Positions 1 to 9,985 of a stretch of 64,000 nt of DNA are shown here, in pieces (position 1 is the first letter of the stretch; each line of letters begins with the position of its first letter). Position numbers and translations under genes: made by a program. Source of the DNA: Flavobacterium sp. W4I14 (lineage in GTDB: Bacteria; Bacteroidota; Bacteroidia; Sphingobacteriales; Sphingobacteriaceae); assembly GCA_030817875.1 (NCBI GenBank), contig JAUSZU010000001.1, positions 1,674,001 through 1,738,000 of the forward strand, given 5' to 3'. Under the pieces are notes generated by a model, which saw only the letters and a program-made list of their open reading frames with translations, was not told the DNA's origin and made no database searches.

Positions 1-3000
1 TGGCCTTCAGTATTGAATAAAGGCAAACCATTTTCTTCAGCTTTATATAATATAGCTGATAAATCAAGGTATTTCAATTTCCAGTCTTCAGCAGGCAATT
101 CGCGTACTTTTAAAATATCAGCCTGACCGATCATTTCGTGGATGGTTCTGAAACCTAATTCAGCCATAATCTCACGTAACTCTTCGGCAAGGAAATAAAA
201 TAAGTTCACTACATGATCAGCATCACCGGTAAATAATTTTCTTAATTCCGGATCTTGTGTTGCTACACCAACCGGACAAGTATTTAAATGGCACTTACGC
301 ATCATAATACATCCAGAAGTAACCAAGGCTGCTGTTGCAACACCCCATTCTTCAGCACCTAATAATGCAGCGATAGCAATATCTCTACCTGTTTTAAGCT
401 GACCATCTGTTTGTAACACGATTCGGTTACGCAATTTGTTTTTCACCAAAGTTTGGTGTGCTTCTGCTAAGCCTAACTCCCATGGTAAACCAGCATGTTG
501 AATTGAAGTTAAAGGAGATGCTCCCGTTCCACCATCAAAACCAGATACCAGAATCACATCGGCATGTGCTTTAGCAACACCCGCTGCAATAGTTCCCACG
601 CCAGCTTTCGAAACCAATTTTACATTGATCCTTGCTGCACGGTTAGCATTTTTCAGATCAAAAATTAATTGTGCTAAATCTTCGATCGAATAAATATCGT
701 GGTGAGGCGGAGGTGAAATTAAACCAACGCCTGGTGTAGAGTGACGAACTTTTGCAATCCAGTCATCTACTTTGTGCCCTGGTAATTGACCACCTTCTCC
801 TGGTTTAGCACCCTGAGCCATTTTAATCTGTAACTCATCAGCATTGGTTAAGTAGTAACTGGTTACACCAAAACGTGCAGAGGCAACTTGTTTAATTGCC
901 GAACGCATGCTATCGCCATTTGGCAATTTAGTGTAACGCATTTCATCTTCACCACCCTCTCCGGTATTGCTCTTTCCACCGATACGGTTCATGGCAATCG
1001 CTAAAGTAGAGTGTGCCTCATGAGAGATTGAACCGAAAGACATTGCTCCCGTTGCAAATCTTTTTAAGATTGCCTCGGTAGATTCTACCTCACTTAAAGG
1101 TACCGATGGACGGCTATAGTTAAATTCGAACAATCCACGGATGGTATAAGCTTGTTGTGTTTGCTCATTCACCAGTTTAGAGTACTGTTTGAAAATATTG
1201 TAATCGTTTTTACGTGTTGCGTTCTGCAGCAAGTGAATGGTTTGCGGGTTAAACAAATGTGCTTCACCTTTACGGCGGAATTTATAAGTTCCACCTGCTG
1301 GCAACAGGTTTTCGGTTTCTGTTAACGGACCAAAACTGCGGTGATGTTTAATTAACGTTTCTTTTGCAATTTCATCGAGTCCTAAACCACCGATACGTGA
1401 AACTGCACCGGTGAAATAAGTATTCACTACTTGTTTATTTAAACCTAAAATCTCGAAAATCTGAGCCCCCTGGTATGATTGCAAGGTTGAGATTCCCATT
1501 TTAGAGAAAATTTTAAGTAAACCACTATTTACCGCGTAGATATAGTTCTTGGTAAGCTGCTCTGTTGATAAGCCCGACTCTTGTTTAAACTCGTTAATGG
1601 TTTCCAAAGCCAGGTAAGGGTTAATCGCCGTAACACCAAAGCCCAACAATGTGGCGAAATGATGTACTTCCCAGATATCGCCAGCCTCTATCACAATACC
1701 TACAGCACCACGGTATCCTTTGCGGATTAAGTGATGGTGTACAGCAGAAACCGCCAATAAAGAAGGCATGGCAGCATGCTCAGAGTCAATAGCCCTATCG
1801 GTTAACACAATTACCTGGAAACCATCTTCAACTGCATCAACCGCATAACGGCATAAACGGTCTAAGGCTTTTGCCATAGCGCCCGGCTTGCCATCGGCCC
1901 TGAAATAAGTCTGTAAAGTTTTCGCCTGGAAAACACCTGTATCAATACTTCTTAATTTCTCTAATTCCTGATTGGTTAAGATTGGATGTTTAATGGCTAC
2001 ACAGTGCGCCTGTTTTGGCGTTTCTTCCAATAAGTTACCCATGCTACCCATAAAACTGGCCAAACTCATGACCACTTTCTCCCTGATCGGATCAATTGGC
2101 GGATTGGTTACCTGTGCAAATAACTGCTTAAAATAAGACGATAAATGCTGGGGACGTTTTGATAAAATAGCCAATGGCGTATCGGTACCCATCGAACCAA
2201 TTGGTTCTTTACCTTCAATGGCCATAGGTTTAAGCAAAAGATCTACATCTTCTCTGCTGTAACCAAAAACCTGTTGATATTTAAAAATAGACTCTGTAGA
2301 TAAGCCGGTGAACATTACACGTGGCTCAGGTAATTCCTCTAAACGGATCTGGTATTGGTTAATCCAATCGGCATAAGGGCTTTGACCACAAACTTCTTCT
2401 TTAATTTCGTTATCGCTGATAATCCTGCCCTGCTCCATATCTACTACGAACATTTTGCCTGGCGTTAAACGGCCTTTTTCGATTACAGTACTTTGGTCGA
2501 TGGCTAATGCACCAGCCTCAGAACCCATAATTACACGGTCATCAGAAGTAATGGCATAACGGGAAGGACGAAGACCATTACGGTCTAAAGTAGCACCTAT
2601 TAATTTACCGTCGGTAAAAGCAATGGCCGCAGGTCCATCCCATGGCTCCATTAAAGTAGCGTGGAATTCGTAGAATGCCCTTTTAACAGGATCCATATCT
2701 TCGTTACCATCCCAGGCTTCTGGCACCAACATCATTAATACATGAGGCAGGGTTCTTCCAGAGTGAAGTAACAGTTCAATAACATTATCTAAACAGCCTG
2801 AATCTGAATTGGTTTCGTCAATTACAGGCAATAACATATCTAATTCTTCTGGCGTAAAGTAGGCAGAAGCAAAAGATTTAACGCCTGCTCTAAACCAGTT
2901 TAGATTTCCTTGTAAAGTATTGATTTCACCATTATGTGCAATAAAGCGGAATGGCTGGGCCAACCTCCATGAAGGGAAAGTATTGGTAGCAAAACGTGAG

Positions 3001-3680
3001 TGAACTAAACCTAAAGCAGAAACCATGCGCTTATCGGTTAGATCGGTGAAATATGTACGTACCTGTAAAGAAGTAAGCTGACCTTTATATATAATGGTTT
3101 GCGCTGAAAGCGAAACAATATAAAAATCTTTACCACCGTGAACGGTGTTTACGATCAGTTTAATCAGGTAATTTTTAAAAATATAAAGTTTGCGTTCGAA
3201 ATCTGCCCCTGGTGCCACTGCATACGGACGGGCAATAAATACCTGCTCAATTTCTGGTTCAACAGAAAGCGCCATGTTGCCGATATCTGTTGTGTCAACA
3301 TCAACTTTTCTAAAGCCTAAAATTTCCAGGCCTAATTTTTCGGCGGCACGGTAAATCAATTCTCTGCACTCTTCTCTCGATCTGATATCTTTTGGCATAA
3401 ATAACATACCTACACCATAATTATTGGTTTCTGGTAGGCTAAAGCCAGCTTTTAAACATTCGTCGTAAAAAAATTCGTGAGGAATCTGAATCATAATACC
3501 TGCACCATCGCCTGTATTTGGTTCTGCTCCACATGCCCCTCTATGATCTAGATTCTCTAAAATAGTAAGTGCATCAGAGATGATTTGATGCGATTTTCGC
3601 CCTTTCACATGTGCAACGAACCCAATACCGCAGGCATCGTGTTCAAATTGCGCATCGTACAATCCACTGTTTGGTTCCAT
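1..3680 (-). CDS. gltB: Glutamate synthase (GOGAT) large subunit, 5' part only
   Basis: The gene starts at 3680 and runs off the left edge, so about 1,226 N-terminal codons of a protein usually near 1,500 residues are present. It makes glutamate from glutamine and 2-oxoglutarate in the cytoplasm. The start is followed by a short leader and then DACGIGFVA, with Cys17 the expected N-terminal nucleophile of the glutaminase domain after propeptide removal. [17 protein letters not shown] follows in the same domain. Near nt 920-1040 the frame reads [16 protein letters not shown] and [12 protein letters not shown], typical of the FMN domain. Near nt 270-305 [14 protein letters not shown] carries iron-sulfur cysteines. 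I saw no interruption in the stretches I translated. The small subunit gene is not in view. Confidence 0.97.
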   Translation of the reverse strand, partial: MEPNSGLYDAQFEHDACGIGFVAHVKGRKSHQIISDALTILENLDHRGACGAEPNTGDGAGIMIQIPHEFFYDECLKAGFSLPETNNYGVGMLFMPKDIRSREECRELIYRAAEKLGLEILGFRKVDVDTTDIGNMALSVEPEIEQVFIARPYAVAPGADFERKLYIFKNYLIKLIVNTVHGGKDFYIVSLSAQTIIYKGQLTSLQVRTYFTDLTDKRMVSALGLVHSRFATNTFPSWRLAQPFRFIAHNGEINTLQGNLNWFRAGVKSFASAYFTPEELDMLLPVIDETNSDSGCLDNVIELLLHSGRTLPHVLMMLVPEAWDGNEDMDPVKRAFYEFHATLMEPWDGPAAIAFTDGKLIGATLDRNGLRPSRYAITSDDRVIMGSEAGALAIDQSTVIEKGRLTPGKMFVVDMEQGRIISDNEIKEEVCGQSPYADWINQYQIRLEELPEPRVMFTGLSTESIFKYQQVFGYSREDVDLLLKPMAIEGKEPIGSMGTDTPLAILSKRPQHLSSYFKQLFAQVTNPPIDPIREKVVMSLASFMGSMGNLLEETPKQAHCVAIKHPILTNQELEKLRSIDTGVFQAKTLQTYFRADGKPGAMAKALDRLCRYAVDAVEDGFQVIVLTDRAIDSEHAAMPSLLAVSAVHHHLIRKGYRGAVGIVIEAGDIWEVHHFATLLGFGVTAINPYLALETINEFKQESGLSTEQLTKNYIYAVNSGLLKIFSKMGISTLQSYQGAQIFEILGLNKQVVNTYFTGAVSRIGGLGLDEIAKETLIKHHRSFGPLTETENLLPAGGTYKFRRKGEAHLFNPQTIHLLQNATRKNDYNIFKQYSKLVNEQTQQAYTIRGLFEFNYSRPSVPLSEVESTEAILKRFATGAMSFGSISHEAHSTLAIAMNRIGGKSNTGEGGEDEMRYTKLPNGDSMRSAIKQVASARFGVTSYYLTNADELQIKMAQGAKPGEGGQLPGHKVDDWIAKVRHSTPGVGLISPPPHHDIYSIEDLAQLIFDLKNANRAARINVKLVSKAGVGTIAAGVAKAHADVILVSGFDGGTGASPLTSIQHAGLPWELGLAEAHQTLVKNKLRNRIVLQTDGQLKTGRDIAIAALLGAEEWGVATAALVTSGCIMMRKCHLNTCPVGVATQDPELRKLFTGDADHVVNLFYFLAEELREIMAELGFRTIHEMIGQADILKVRELPAEDWKLKYLDLSAILYKAEENGLPLFNTEG

Positions 3681-4066
3681 TCTTTGCTCGTTAGTTGTTA
3701 GTGTATAGGAAACACTAAGATACGAAAAACAAATCTTAAATTACAGAGTTGACACGATTTTTTGAAAAATTTTAGTTCTTAAGTAATTTAATGCTTTAAA
3801 ATTAGAATAATGATAATAATTAAGCTTTGTATTTACAATATTCATAATGATAATATTGTACAATAAATCCTGTTTTCTTGCGAAAAATACGGCTAAAACG
3901 TTTTATTTTATTGATTTATATATAAAAAACGAATTCATAAATAAATGCAAAACGGTGTAGCCCGTTGTTTGCTGTTTATTTTGCTTGTTTAAAAATACAC
4001 ATTTAAATTTTATTAATTTACTAATCAGCTACATAGCGTAAATGACTAAAAAATTAGAAAAATGCA
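3681..4066. other. AT-rich intergenic region between gltB and the SRP RNA
   Basis: About 390 bases, strongly AT-rich, with no convincing open frame. It must hold the gltB promoter on the minus strand, but I could not pick a clear TAnnTTTG box there. The right end runs into the SRP RNA promoter. Confidence 0.6.
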
Positions 4067-4097
4067 TTTTGTGAAACAACATCTTTTTCTACCTTTG
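4067..4097 (+). promoter_or_regulatory. Bacteroidota-type promoter of the SRP RNA
   Basis: TTTTG at 4067-4071 and TACCTTTG at 4090-4097 are 18 bases apart, matching the Bacteroidota sigma factor pattern (TTTG, about 19 bases, TAnnTTTG). The RNA 5' end is predicted a few bases downstream, where the SRP stem begins. Confidence 0.75.
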
Positions 4098-4101
4098 TGG
4101 C

Positions 4102-4198
4102 GGGCAAGTCTTTTACGACCAGCTCCCTTTGAACTCCCCCAGGGTGGGAACACAGCAAGGGTAGAAGGTTGTAGCGGTGCGATAGAAGGTGCTTGCCC
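4102..4198 (+). ncRNA. ffs: Signal recognition particle RNA, small bacterial type
   Basis: The 97-nt segment begins GGGCAAG and ends CTTGCCC, which pair to close the helix, and a T-rich tract follows as terminator. The middle carries the SRP domain IV signature: CCAGGGTGGGAACACAGCAAGGGTA holds the conserved GGAA-type tetraloop and the AGCA and AGGT-like internal-loop bases that bind Ffh (quoted here only in part, see 4139-4163). The RNA joins Ffh to target nascent membrane proteins to the Sec translocon. The antisense frame over this region is a shadow, not a gene. Confidence 0.93.
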
Positions 4199-4288
4199 TT
4201 TTTTTTCTTTTCCCTTAATCCCCTGAAGGGGGAACTAAATTCTTCAGGGTTCAATCATAGAAACTCAAATATTTAAGAATTTATAAAC

Positions 4289-4948
4289 ATGAAATTTTTT
4301 ATTGACACAGCAAATCTTGATCAAATCAAAGAAGCGCAAGATCTTGGCATTTTAGATGGCGTAACCACCAACCCTAGCTTAATGGCGAAAGAAGGTATTA
4401 CTGGCGAACAAAATGTAATTAACCACTACAAAGCGATCTGCGATATTGTTGATGATAACGTAAGTGCAGAAGTTATTGCTACTACTTTCGATGAAATTGT
4501 TAAAGAAGGTGAAGCTTTAGCCGCTTTAAACCCGAAAATTGTAGTAAAAGTACCAATGATTAAAGATGGTGTTAAAGCCATTAAATATTTCTCGTCAAAA
4601 GGAATTAAAACAAACTGTACTTTAATTTTTTCTGCCGGACAGGCATTATTAGCTGCTAAAGCTGGAGCTACTTATGTTTCTCCGTTTTTAGGCCGTTTAG
4701 ATGATATTTCTAGCGATGGTTTGGTTTTAATTGAAGATATCAGAACTATTTTTGATAACTACGGTTATGAAACTCAGATTTTAGCTGCATCAATCCGCGG
4801 ACCGTTACACATCGTTAACTGTGCTAAATTAGGTGCTGATGTAATTACTGCACCATTGGCTGCTATTGCAGGTTTATTAAAACACCCACTAACAGATAGC
4901 GGTTTAGCTACATTCTTAGCTGACCACGCTAAAGCTGCTGGAAAATAG
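4289..4948 (+). CDS. fsa: Transaldolase / fructose-6-phosphate aldolase-like (TalC/FSA family)
   Basis: The 219-residue protein has the compact length of the FSA/TalC subfamily, against about 320 residues for classical transaldolases. It starts [13 protein letters not shown], with the conserved Asp of the first strand. [13 protein letters not shown] is the family's N-terminal signature, and VKVPMIKDG carries the Schiff-base lysine in a KVP motif. [20 protein letters not shown] and SPFLGRLDD follow as expected. Family members transfer dihydroxyacetone units in the non-oxidative pentose phosphate pathway or cleave fructose 6-phosphate; the sequence alone does not decide between these. A terminator hairpin follows at 4975, so it is probably monocistronic. 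Confidence 0.93.
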   Translation: MKFFIDTANLDQIKEAQDLGILDGVTTNPSLMAKEGITGEQNVINHYKAICDIVDDNVSAEVIATTFDEIVKEGEALAALNPKIVVKVPMIKDGVKAIKYFSSKGIKTNCTLIFSAGQALLAAKAGATYVSPFLGRLDDISSDGLVLIEDIRTIFDNYGYETQILAASIRGPLHIVNCAKLGADVITAPLAAIAGLLKHPLTDSGLATFLADHAKAAGK

Positions 4949-4974
4949 AAATAATAAAGTCGAGAGTCTTTAAG

Positions 4975-5020
4975 TCCTAAGTCTTGAGTCGGATTTCCGG
5001 TTTAAGACTTAGGATTTTTT
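4975..5020 (+). terminator. Rho-independent terminator after the transaldolase gene
   Basis: TCCTAAGTCTT (4975-4985) pairs perfectly with AAGACTTAGGA (5004-5013), and a TTTTTT run follows. It lies 27 bases after the stop codon. Confidence 0.8.
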
Positions 5021-5102
5021 GTTTTATGGCATCTTGCGAAATCTCAATGGGCAACGCGTGGAAGGATTTCGTAAGTATGAGGTGGGGGAAAGTATAGAAA
5101 TA

Positions 5103-5247
5103 TCGTCATTTCGACTGAAGCTTACCGATCCTTCATCGGTAGCGTAACGGAGAACCCGAAGGCTCTGCGAAGCAAAATCACTAAACTTTTCGTCACATAG
5201 TTCAAAGATCTCTCCACTCCGCGTTGCTCCGGTCGAGATGACGATTT
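5103..5247. repeat. Palindromic intergenic repeat, family B
   Basis: Starts CGTCATTTCGACTGAAG and ends GTCGAGATGACG, so the tips are inverted copies. It contains AAAGATCTCTCCACTCCGCG. Related copies are at 5758, 17597, 19328 (split by IS110), 48309 and 54900. Confidence 0.75.
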
Positions 5248-5600
5248 TTCTACTGGAGTCTGACTTACGAAGTTTTTCATCCGCTCCTTCCCTTTCTAAA
5301 CTTCGTAAGTCACCGCGTTATTCTTTTTTTTGAGAGCAGTAATAGTGCTAATCGGGGCCTGTAGTCCTGCTTTCCATTATATTCCGGTGAATGTTCGATA
5401 AAGATAAATTAGTCGAAAACCGGAATGTCATTTCAATCAGGTCTAGGTGGCCAGGCACTTACGAAATCTCAAAGGACAAGGCGCGCGGAAGGACTTTGTA
5501 AGTATAAGGTAGAGAAAGCGTAACAGAATTTCAGAAGTTTCTGACTTACGACGTTATTCATCTGCTCCTTCTGGAATTGCAGTAATTTAGGTTGTGCAGA

Positions 5601-5699
5601 ATCGTCATTGCGAGGAACGAAGCAATCTTAAAGCGCACGCTAGTAGCCATCGTTGTAAGATTGCTTCGTCGGCTAAAAAAGCCTTCTCGCAATGACGAT
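5601..5699. repeat. Palindromic intergenic repeat, family A
   Basis: A 99-base inverted repeat running from ATCGTCATTGCGAGGAACG to CTCGCAATGACGAT, with the pair GAAGCAATCTTA and AAGATTGCTTCGTC inside. Near-identical copies occur at 17831-17929 and, inverted, at 49822-49919; diverged copies are at 48448 and 62486. Confidence 0.85.
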
Positions 5700-5757
5700 C
5701 TATTTAAGAAATCTGTCAATGATAGGGATTCGTAATTTAGCAATAGAGCGTAATCGA

Positions 5758-5848
5758 CATCAGAAGGTTCTGCGAAGCAAATCTTTAAACTTTCGTCAAC
5801 ATAGTTCAAAGATCTCTCCGCTACGCGTTGCTCCAGTCGAGATGACGA
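5758..5848. repeat. Palindromic intergenic repeat, family B, partial
   Basis: Only the right-hand part of the family B unit is kept, from GGTTCTGCGAAGCAAATC through GATCTCTCCGCTACGCGTTG to GTCGAGATGACGA. Confidence 0.65.
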
Positions 5849-6059
5849 TTTTTCTATTGGAGTCAGACTTATGAAGTTATTTATCCGCTCCTTCTCTTTC
5901 TAAACTTCGTAAGTCATTGCGTTATGCTGCGTTAACGATGGAAACGGCATCCTTTTTGGCTGGCATCCTGTCCAAAGGACTCCTGTGGAGAGTTTAGTCG
6001 AAGGACAGCCAAAAAGATACAGTGTACAGCGTGTTAAAACGCCCAAATGATAAAAGACT

Positions 6060-6566
6060 TTAGACTAAAGACTCCCGATTGAGGACTTCTTTAATCTTCT
6101 CATAACTGATCTGCTCATCAGGTTCGATTAGAATGCCCTTTACTCCTGCCCCATTCGCAGCCTCAACATCTCTTGGCTTATCGCCGATCATAATAGATTG
6201 TGCCGGGTCGATATCGTACATATCAATTGCATCTAAAATCATTCCCGAAGCAGGTTTTCTGCACTTACATTCGCCACCAACAGTTGGATGATGCGGGCAA
6301 TAATAAAACCCCGCAATATCGGCTCCTTTAGCTATAAAAGCATTTCGGAGCATTTGATGCATGATGGCCAGCTCTTGCTCGGTATAACGTTTTAAGGCAA
6401 TACCGCCCTGGTTGGTAATTACAATTAAAAGATAACCTTCATCGAATAGTTTTTTTAATACCAGAATCTGGTAATCCAGGATTTTAAAATCTTCAACACG
6501 GCAGATGTAATCATATATTTCGTGATTGAGCACACCATCACGGTCGAGAAAAATAGCTTTATTCAT
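6060..6566 (-). CDS. gmhB: D-glycero-D-manno-heptose 1,7-bisphosphate 7-phosphatase (HAD family)
   Basis: The 168-residue cytoplasmic HAD phosphatase removes the C7 phosphate in ADP-heptose synthesis for lipopolysaccharide core. FLDRDGVLN near residue 6 is the DxDG nucleophile motif, VITNQGG is motif II, and MIGDKPRDVEAANGAG is motif IV. YYCPHHP, then CKCRKP, forms the zinc loop that sets GmhB apart from histidinol-phosphatase relatives. Length fits a stand-alone GmhB. It stands alone between the repeat mosaic and the sugar permease. Specificity for the alpha or beta heptose anomer is not visible. Confidence 0.9.
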   Translation of the reverse strand: MNKAIFLDRDGVLNHEIYDYICRVEDFKILDYQILVLKKLFDEGYLLIVITNQGGIALKRYTEQELAIMHQMLRNAFIAKGADIAGFYYCPHHPTVGGECKCRKPASGMILDAIDMYDIDPAQSIMIGDKPRDVEAANGAGVKGILIEPDEQISYEKIKEVLNRESLV

Positions 6567-6707
6567 TATTGAGATATGAGTATTGTGATTTGAGATATGA
6601 GATTCAGACCTCGTTTATAATTCGCCAAAATAACTGAAAATTAAGGACAAAAGAAAGCCCCATCTAATTAAAGACCGGGCTTAATCATAAAATTTATTTG
6701 GTTTTGG

Positions 6708-7994
6708 TTATTTCACATTCAATCCTGCTTTATGGCCTTTTATAGCAAAATACAAAATGTATAAGTAACAAGGTAATACAGTTAAAAGATAGGCGAGTTG
6801 AAAGTTAATATGTAATTTTTCATTTAAGAAAGCATATAATAACGGCATTAAAGCACCACCTGCAATACCCATAATCATAATTGCAGAACCGATTTTGGTA
6901 AATTTACCCAAGTGGCTAATGCCCAGAGGGAAAATTGCCGGCCACATTAATGAATTGGCTAAACCCAATAAGGCTACAAAAATTACGGCAAACCAGCTGG
7001 AAATAGCAAAAGATAAAATGGTAAATATGATGCCTAAAATAGCACAGATTCTAAGGGCTTTTTGCTGGGAGATGTATTTTGGAATGGTAACAATACCAAT
7101 AATATAACCGATTAACATACTGAAAAGCGTAATAGAGGTTAACTTTCCGCTAATTTCAGCACTAATGCCTAACTCGCGACCGTAAATACCGATAATATCG
7201 CCAGCCATAACCTCTGCACCTACATATACAAAAATACAAAGTGCACCCAGGAACAAATGTGGGAACTGAAAAATGCTGGTATGTTTTACCACCTCTCCTT
7301 TGCTTTCATCGATCACATCTTCTTCTACTTCAACTTCTGGAAGGTTGGTGAATTTAATAAAAACGGCAAAAAGACAGAAAACGATTGCCAAAACAATGTA
7401 GGGCATATTTACACGACCCAAAACATCATTTAATAACTGCTCGTGCACAGCGCCGCTAGCCGCTTTGATCTGTTTCTCTACTTCTGAAGCATTTTTCAAA
7501 AACAGACTGCCCATAATCAAAGGCACAATCATTCCGGCAAATTTATTACAGATACCCGCAATACTGATCCGTTTTGCAGCACTTTCTATTGGACCGATAA
7601 TGGTTAAATACGGGTTTGAAGCGGTTTGCAACAAAGCCAATGCCGCACCCTGAACAAAAATTCCGGTTAAAAACAAACCAAAAGTTCTGGTTTGGGCCGC
7701 AGGTATAAATATCAAAGAACCCAGACCTAAAATAACCAGGCCTAAAACAATTCCATTTTTAAAGCCAACTTTTTTAAGTATCCACGATGATGGCAGCGCT
7801 AAAAAGAAGTAAGCCATGTACGATGCAAAGGTTACGAAGAATGCCTGTAAGTTTGATAAGCCGAAAGATAATTTAAAGAAAGGAATTAATGTTCCGTTTG
7901 CCCAGGTTACAAAGCCAAAAATAAAGAATAGGGCACAAATGATAATAAGCGGTTTTGGCCCTTGCGTTTGACCTGATTTTGTTGTTTGTTGCAT
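6708..7994 (-). CDS. Sugar:H+ symporter, MFS, FucP/GluP-like
   Basis: This 428-residue membrane protein has about 12 hydrophobic segments. FIFGFVTWANGTLIPFF in the first segment and the ALALLQTASNPYLTIIG stretch are hallmarks of the FucP/GluP (glucose/galactose and L-fucose) permeases of Bacteroidota. ESAAKRISIAGICNKFAG and GWGIYG-like loops are also typical. It should import a monosaccharide with protons across the inner membrane; the sugar cannot be read from sequence. It is separated by 141 bases from gmhB and shows no linked catabolic genes. A second permease of the same family is at 60564. Confidence 0.88.
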   Translation of the reverse strand: MQQTTKSGQTQGPKPLIIICALFFIFGFVTWANGTLIPFFKLSFGLSNLQAFFVTFASYMAYFFLALPSSWILKKVGFKNGIVLGLVILGLGSLIFIPAAQTRTFGLFLTGIFVQGAALALLQTASNPYLTIIGPIESAAKRISIAGICNKFAGMIVPLIMGSLFLKNASEVEKQIKAASGAVHEQLLNDVLGRVNMPYIVLAIVFCLFAVFIKFTNLPEVEVEEDVIDESKGEVVKHTSIFQFPHLFLGALCIFVYVGAEVMAGDIIGIYGRELGISAEISGKLTSITLFSMLIGYIIGIVTIPKYISQQKALRICAILGIIFTILSFAISSWFAVIFVALLGLANSLMWPAIFPLGISHLGKFTKIGSAIMIMGIAGGALMPLLYAFLNEKLHINFQLAYLLTVLPCYLYILYFAIKGHKAGLNVK

Positions 7995-8098
7995 AAAGTT
8001 TTGGTTCGGTTTAATTTGTTTGGGCCAAACTAAACAATAATATTTAATAAAATAAGGATCAAACGTTTGCGTAATTTTAACTTTAACAGAAAAGGGCT

Positions 8099-9220
8099 TT
8101 AGTTAGTGCTCACGCACCTAAAACCGGTATGTTCTAAGCCGGTATCAACAGAAGTTTTCATTCTCGAAGTTACCCGGTAACCTTTACAGTAAGAGGCATT
8201 ACACATAAAAGAACCACCCCTTACCACTCTTTTGGGTATAGTTGGCTCCATAGGGTCGTAGCTGTATGAAGGACCTTTAGGATTGGTGCTCAATCCTGAA
8301 AGCTTGCTATAATAATCAGGCCGGTACCAATCGCTGCACCACTCCCATACGTTGCCCGCCATATCATAAAGCCCATAACCGTTCGGCTTAAATTTTTTCA
8401 CTGCAGCTAAACCATTAAAACCATCCCAATTGGTGTTTTTAACCGGGAAACTCCCCTGCCAGGTATTGGCTTTTACCCTACCTTTTTCTATGTCTTCATT
8501 CCCCCATGGATATTTTTCATTTTTCAGCGCACCTCTTGCGGCATACTCCCACTCTGCCTCTGTTGGTAAGCGTTTACCCGACCATTTACAATAGGCCATG
8601 GCATCATCCCAGGATACGTGTACAACCGGAAAGTTCTCTTTCCCTTTAATATCGCTGTCAGGGCCATGAGGATGTTTCCAATTGGCGCCTTTAACCCAAC
8701 GCCACCATTGTGAAGCATCATTTAAAGAGGTAACACTTTTAGGCTGATAGAAGACCAAAGAAGCTGCGACAAAAACACTGTCAGGCGGTTTTGGTGTTCC
8801 TGCCGGAAGCTGTTTTTTCATCTCTTCCCAATCTGGTTTACGCTCGGCCGTAGTAACATACCCGGTAGCATCAACAAACTTTTTAAAACTGGCATTGGTT
8901 ACTTCGGTAGCATCAATCCAGAAAGAAGAGACTTTAACCTGATGTTGCGGGTATTCATCATCTCTACCCTCTTGATCAGAAGCACCCATGGCAAACTCAC
9001 CTGCTGGAATTAAAATCATGCCTTCATGACTTGCTTTATTATTGGAAGCGAAACTTGAAGCATCTTTTACCGCACCAAAACGGCTAGGCATATTTTTTTC
9101 GCATGAGGCTAAAGAATCTTGCTTGTGTTTAGCCCGTTCTTCTTCTTTAGCCTGGTTAGATTGACAAGAAAGTGTAAAGAGCAGCGGCAAAAAAAACAAA
9201 GCAGAAAGAAATCTATGCAT
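8099..9220 (-). CDS. FGE/SUMF1-family lipoprotein with both active-site cysteines
   Basis: The 373-residue protein starts with a hydrophobic signal ending in FTLSC, so Cys19 is a likely lipidation site and the protein sits in the periplasm or outer membrane. The rest is one FGE-sulfatase domain: GEFAMGASDQEGRDDEYP, VSWDDAMAYCKWSGKRLP, TEAEWEYAARG, GNVWEWCSDWY. Near the end GGSFMCNASYCKGYR puts Cys340 and Cys345 five residues apart, as in the redox-active pair of human formylglycine-generating enzyme. Many bacterial homologues without enzyme activity lack this pair. True FGE would activate sulfatases, but no sulfatase gene is in this window. Family assignment is firm; activity is open. Confidence 0.85.
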   Translation of the reverse strand: MHRFLSALFFLPLLFTLSCQSNQAKEEERAKHKQDSLASCEKNMPSRFGAVKDASSFASNNKASHEGMILIPAGEFAMGASDQEGRDDEYPQHQVKVSSFWIDATEVTNASFKKFVDATGYVTTAERKPDWEEMKKQLPAGTPKPPDSVFVAASLVFYQPKSVTSLNDASQWWRWVKGANWKHPHGPDSDIKGKENFPVVHVSWDDAMAYCKWSGKRLPTEAEWEYAARGALKNEKYPWGNEDIEKGRVKANTWQGSFPVKNTNWDGFNGLAAVKKFKPNGYGLYDMAGNVWEWCSDWYRPDYYSKLSGLSTNPKGPSYSYDPMEPTIPKRVVRGGSFMCNASYCKGYRVTSRMKTSVDTGLEHTGFRCVSTN

Positions 9221-9329
9221 GATTGATATTAAATTAGGAGCGATAAAAATATCAATTAAGTTTAAAAAAGAGAAGCTAAATAATTAATTCGCCTATAAAT
9301 CAATACACTAACGCATTTAGCGATTTTTT

Positions 9330-9362
9330 ATTTGCAGGAAATGCTTCATAACCCTATATTTG
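9330..9362 (+). promoter_or_regulatory. Promoter of tRNA-Lys
   Basis: TTTG at 9331-9334 and TATATTTG at 9355-9362 are 20 bases apart, a close match to the Bacteroidota promoter pattern. The tRNA begins 40 bases further on. Confidence 0.75.
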
Positions 9363-9402
9363 CACCACTTTAAAGGAAACGGATAACGTTTTAAGCAAAG
9401 TA

Positions 9403-9475
9403 GATTCCGTAGCTCAGCTGGTAGAGCATTACACTTTTAATGTAGTGGTCCTGGGTTCGAATCCCAGCGGGATCA
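9403..9475 (+). tRNA. tRNA-Lys (anticodon TTT)
   Basis: A complete 73-nt cloverleaf without encoded CCA. The acceptor GATTCCG pairs with CGGGATC (one G-T pair), the D stem is GCTC/GAGC, the anticodon stem TTACA/TGTAG encloses CTTTTAA with anticodon TTT, and the T arm is CTGGG TTCGAAT CCCAG. The last 20 bases are repeated at 11650, which marks this gene as a probable integration site. Confidence 0.97.
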
Positions 9476-9480
9476 CAAGA

Positions 9481-9508
9481 AACCTCACAGAAATGTGAGG
9501 TTTTTTTG
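9481..9508 (+). terminator. Terminator after tRNA-Lys
   Basis: AACCTCACA (9481-9489) pairs with TGTGAGGTT (9494-9502) around a four-base loop, followed by a run of T. Confidence 0.85.
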
Positions 9509-9515
9509 TTTTATG

Positions 9516-9540
9516 TCCGCTGGGATTCGAACGGAAGCGG
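9516..9540 (-). repeat. Inverted fragment of a tRNA 3' end
   Basis: CCGCTGGGATTCGAAC is the reverse complement of the T-arm and acceptor region of a tRNA-Lys-like gene. The 19 bases from TGGGATTC to GGAAGCG (9521-9539) recur exactly at 31177-31195. It is probably debris of integration or excision events at this tRNA locus. Confidence 0.6.
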
Positions 9541-9592
9541 ATCAATACCAAAACTTGGGATCAAGCTAAAAGTTGGGGGGATAAATAATACT

Positions 9593-9985
9593 TTACCAGC
9601 TCTTTAAATTCAAGTTGTCAATTTCCTTAAAGTGTTTGTCCTTGGTGTGTAACTTTAAGTCAAATTGCTTTGATACTGCGGCGATCCACATGTCATTCTC
9701 TGGTATTGGCTTTCCTTTTTGCAGCAATGCTGTTTTGATTAGAGCGTAATAATTGGCCGTTTCATCATCAGCAATAAGTACATTACACCGTTCTAGAAAG
9801 GAGTTGATCTGCCTAATGTGTTTTTTTGGATTGGCTGATCTGTAAGCACCCAGATATAGTTCTCCTAATACAGCAAAAGGAATGTTTATTTCCTCTTCTA
9901 AGGTTTCAAGAAAAGCAGTAATTGTAGAATTGCCTTTAAATAACTCAATAACAATATTGGTATCCAATAGATTACTTCCAGTCAT
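9593..9985 (-). CDS. vapC: VapC-like PIN-domain toxin
   Basis: A PIN-domain ribonuclease of the type II toxin family, 130 residues when started at MTGSNLLDTN (9985). The acidic metal-binding residues are in place: LLDTNIVIEL (first Asp), LGELYLGA (Glu), ENDMWIAA (Asp) and TKDKHF (last Asp). A longer start at 10003 exists but would overlap the antitoxin by 32 bases; the chosen one overlaps by 14, typical for coupled pairs. Such toxins cleave tRNA or rRNA and are held silent by the upstream antitoxin. It lies just inside the tRNA-Lys island. Confidence 0.88.
   Translation of the reverse strand: MTGSNLLDTNIVIELFKGNSTITAFLETLEEEINIPFAVLGELYLGAYRSANPKKHIRQINSFLERCNVLIADDETANYYALIKTALLQKGKPIPENDMWIAAVSKQFDLKLHTKDKHFKEIDNLNLKSW

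Larger units (their letters stand above)
4949..6059. other. 1.1 kb intergenic repeat mosaic
   Basis: There is no credible gene here. The stretch is built of palindromic repeat units (family B at 5103 and 5758, family A at 5601) linked by a module that occurs at about 5249-5330 and 5849-5930. Each module copy ends the family B unit with GACGATTTTTCTA and continues with a related segment containing CTTCGTAAGTCA. Small open frames at 5558-5874 fall wholly inside repeats and are not genes. Confidence 0.7.

Noticed and set aside
3138..3320. 60-codon plus-strand frame
   Set aside because: Lies wholly inside gltB on the other strand with no family features.
4054..4254. 66-codon open frame on the minus strand
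   Set aside because: It is the antisense of the SRP RNA and its promoter; the RNA explains the conservation.
5558..5874. Two small overlapping frames
   Set aside because: Both are translations of palindromic repeats (families A and B).
9516..9540. Second tRNA gene on the minus strand
   Set aside because: Only the T-arm part is present; no D arm or anticodon arm follows.
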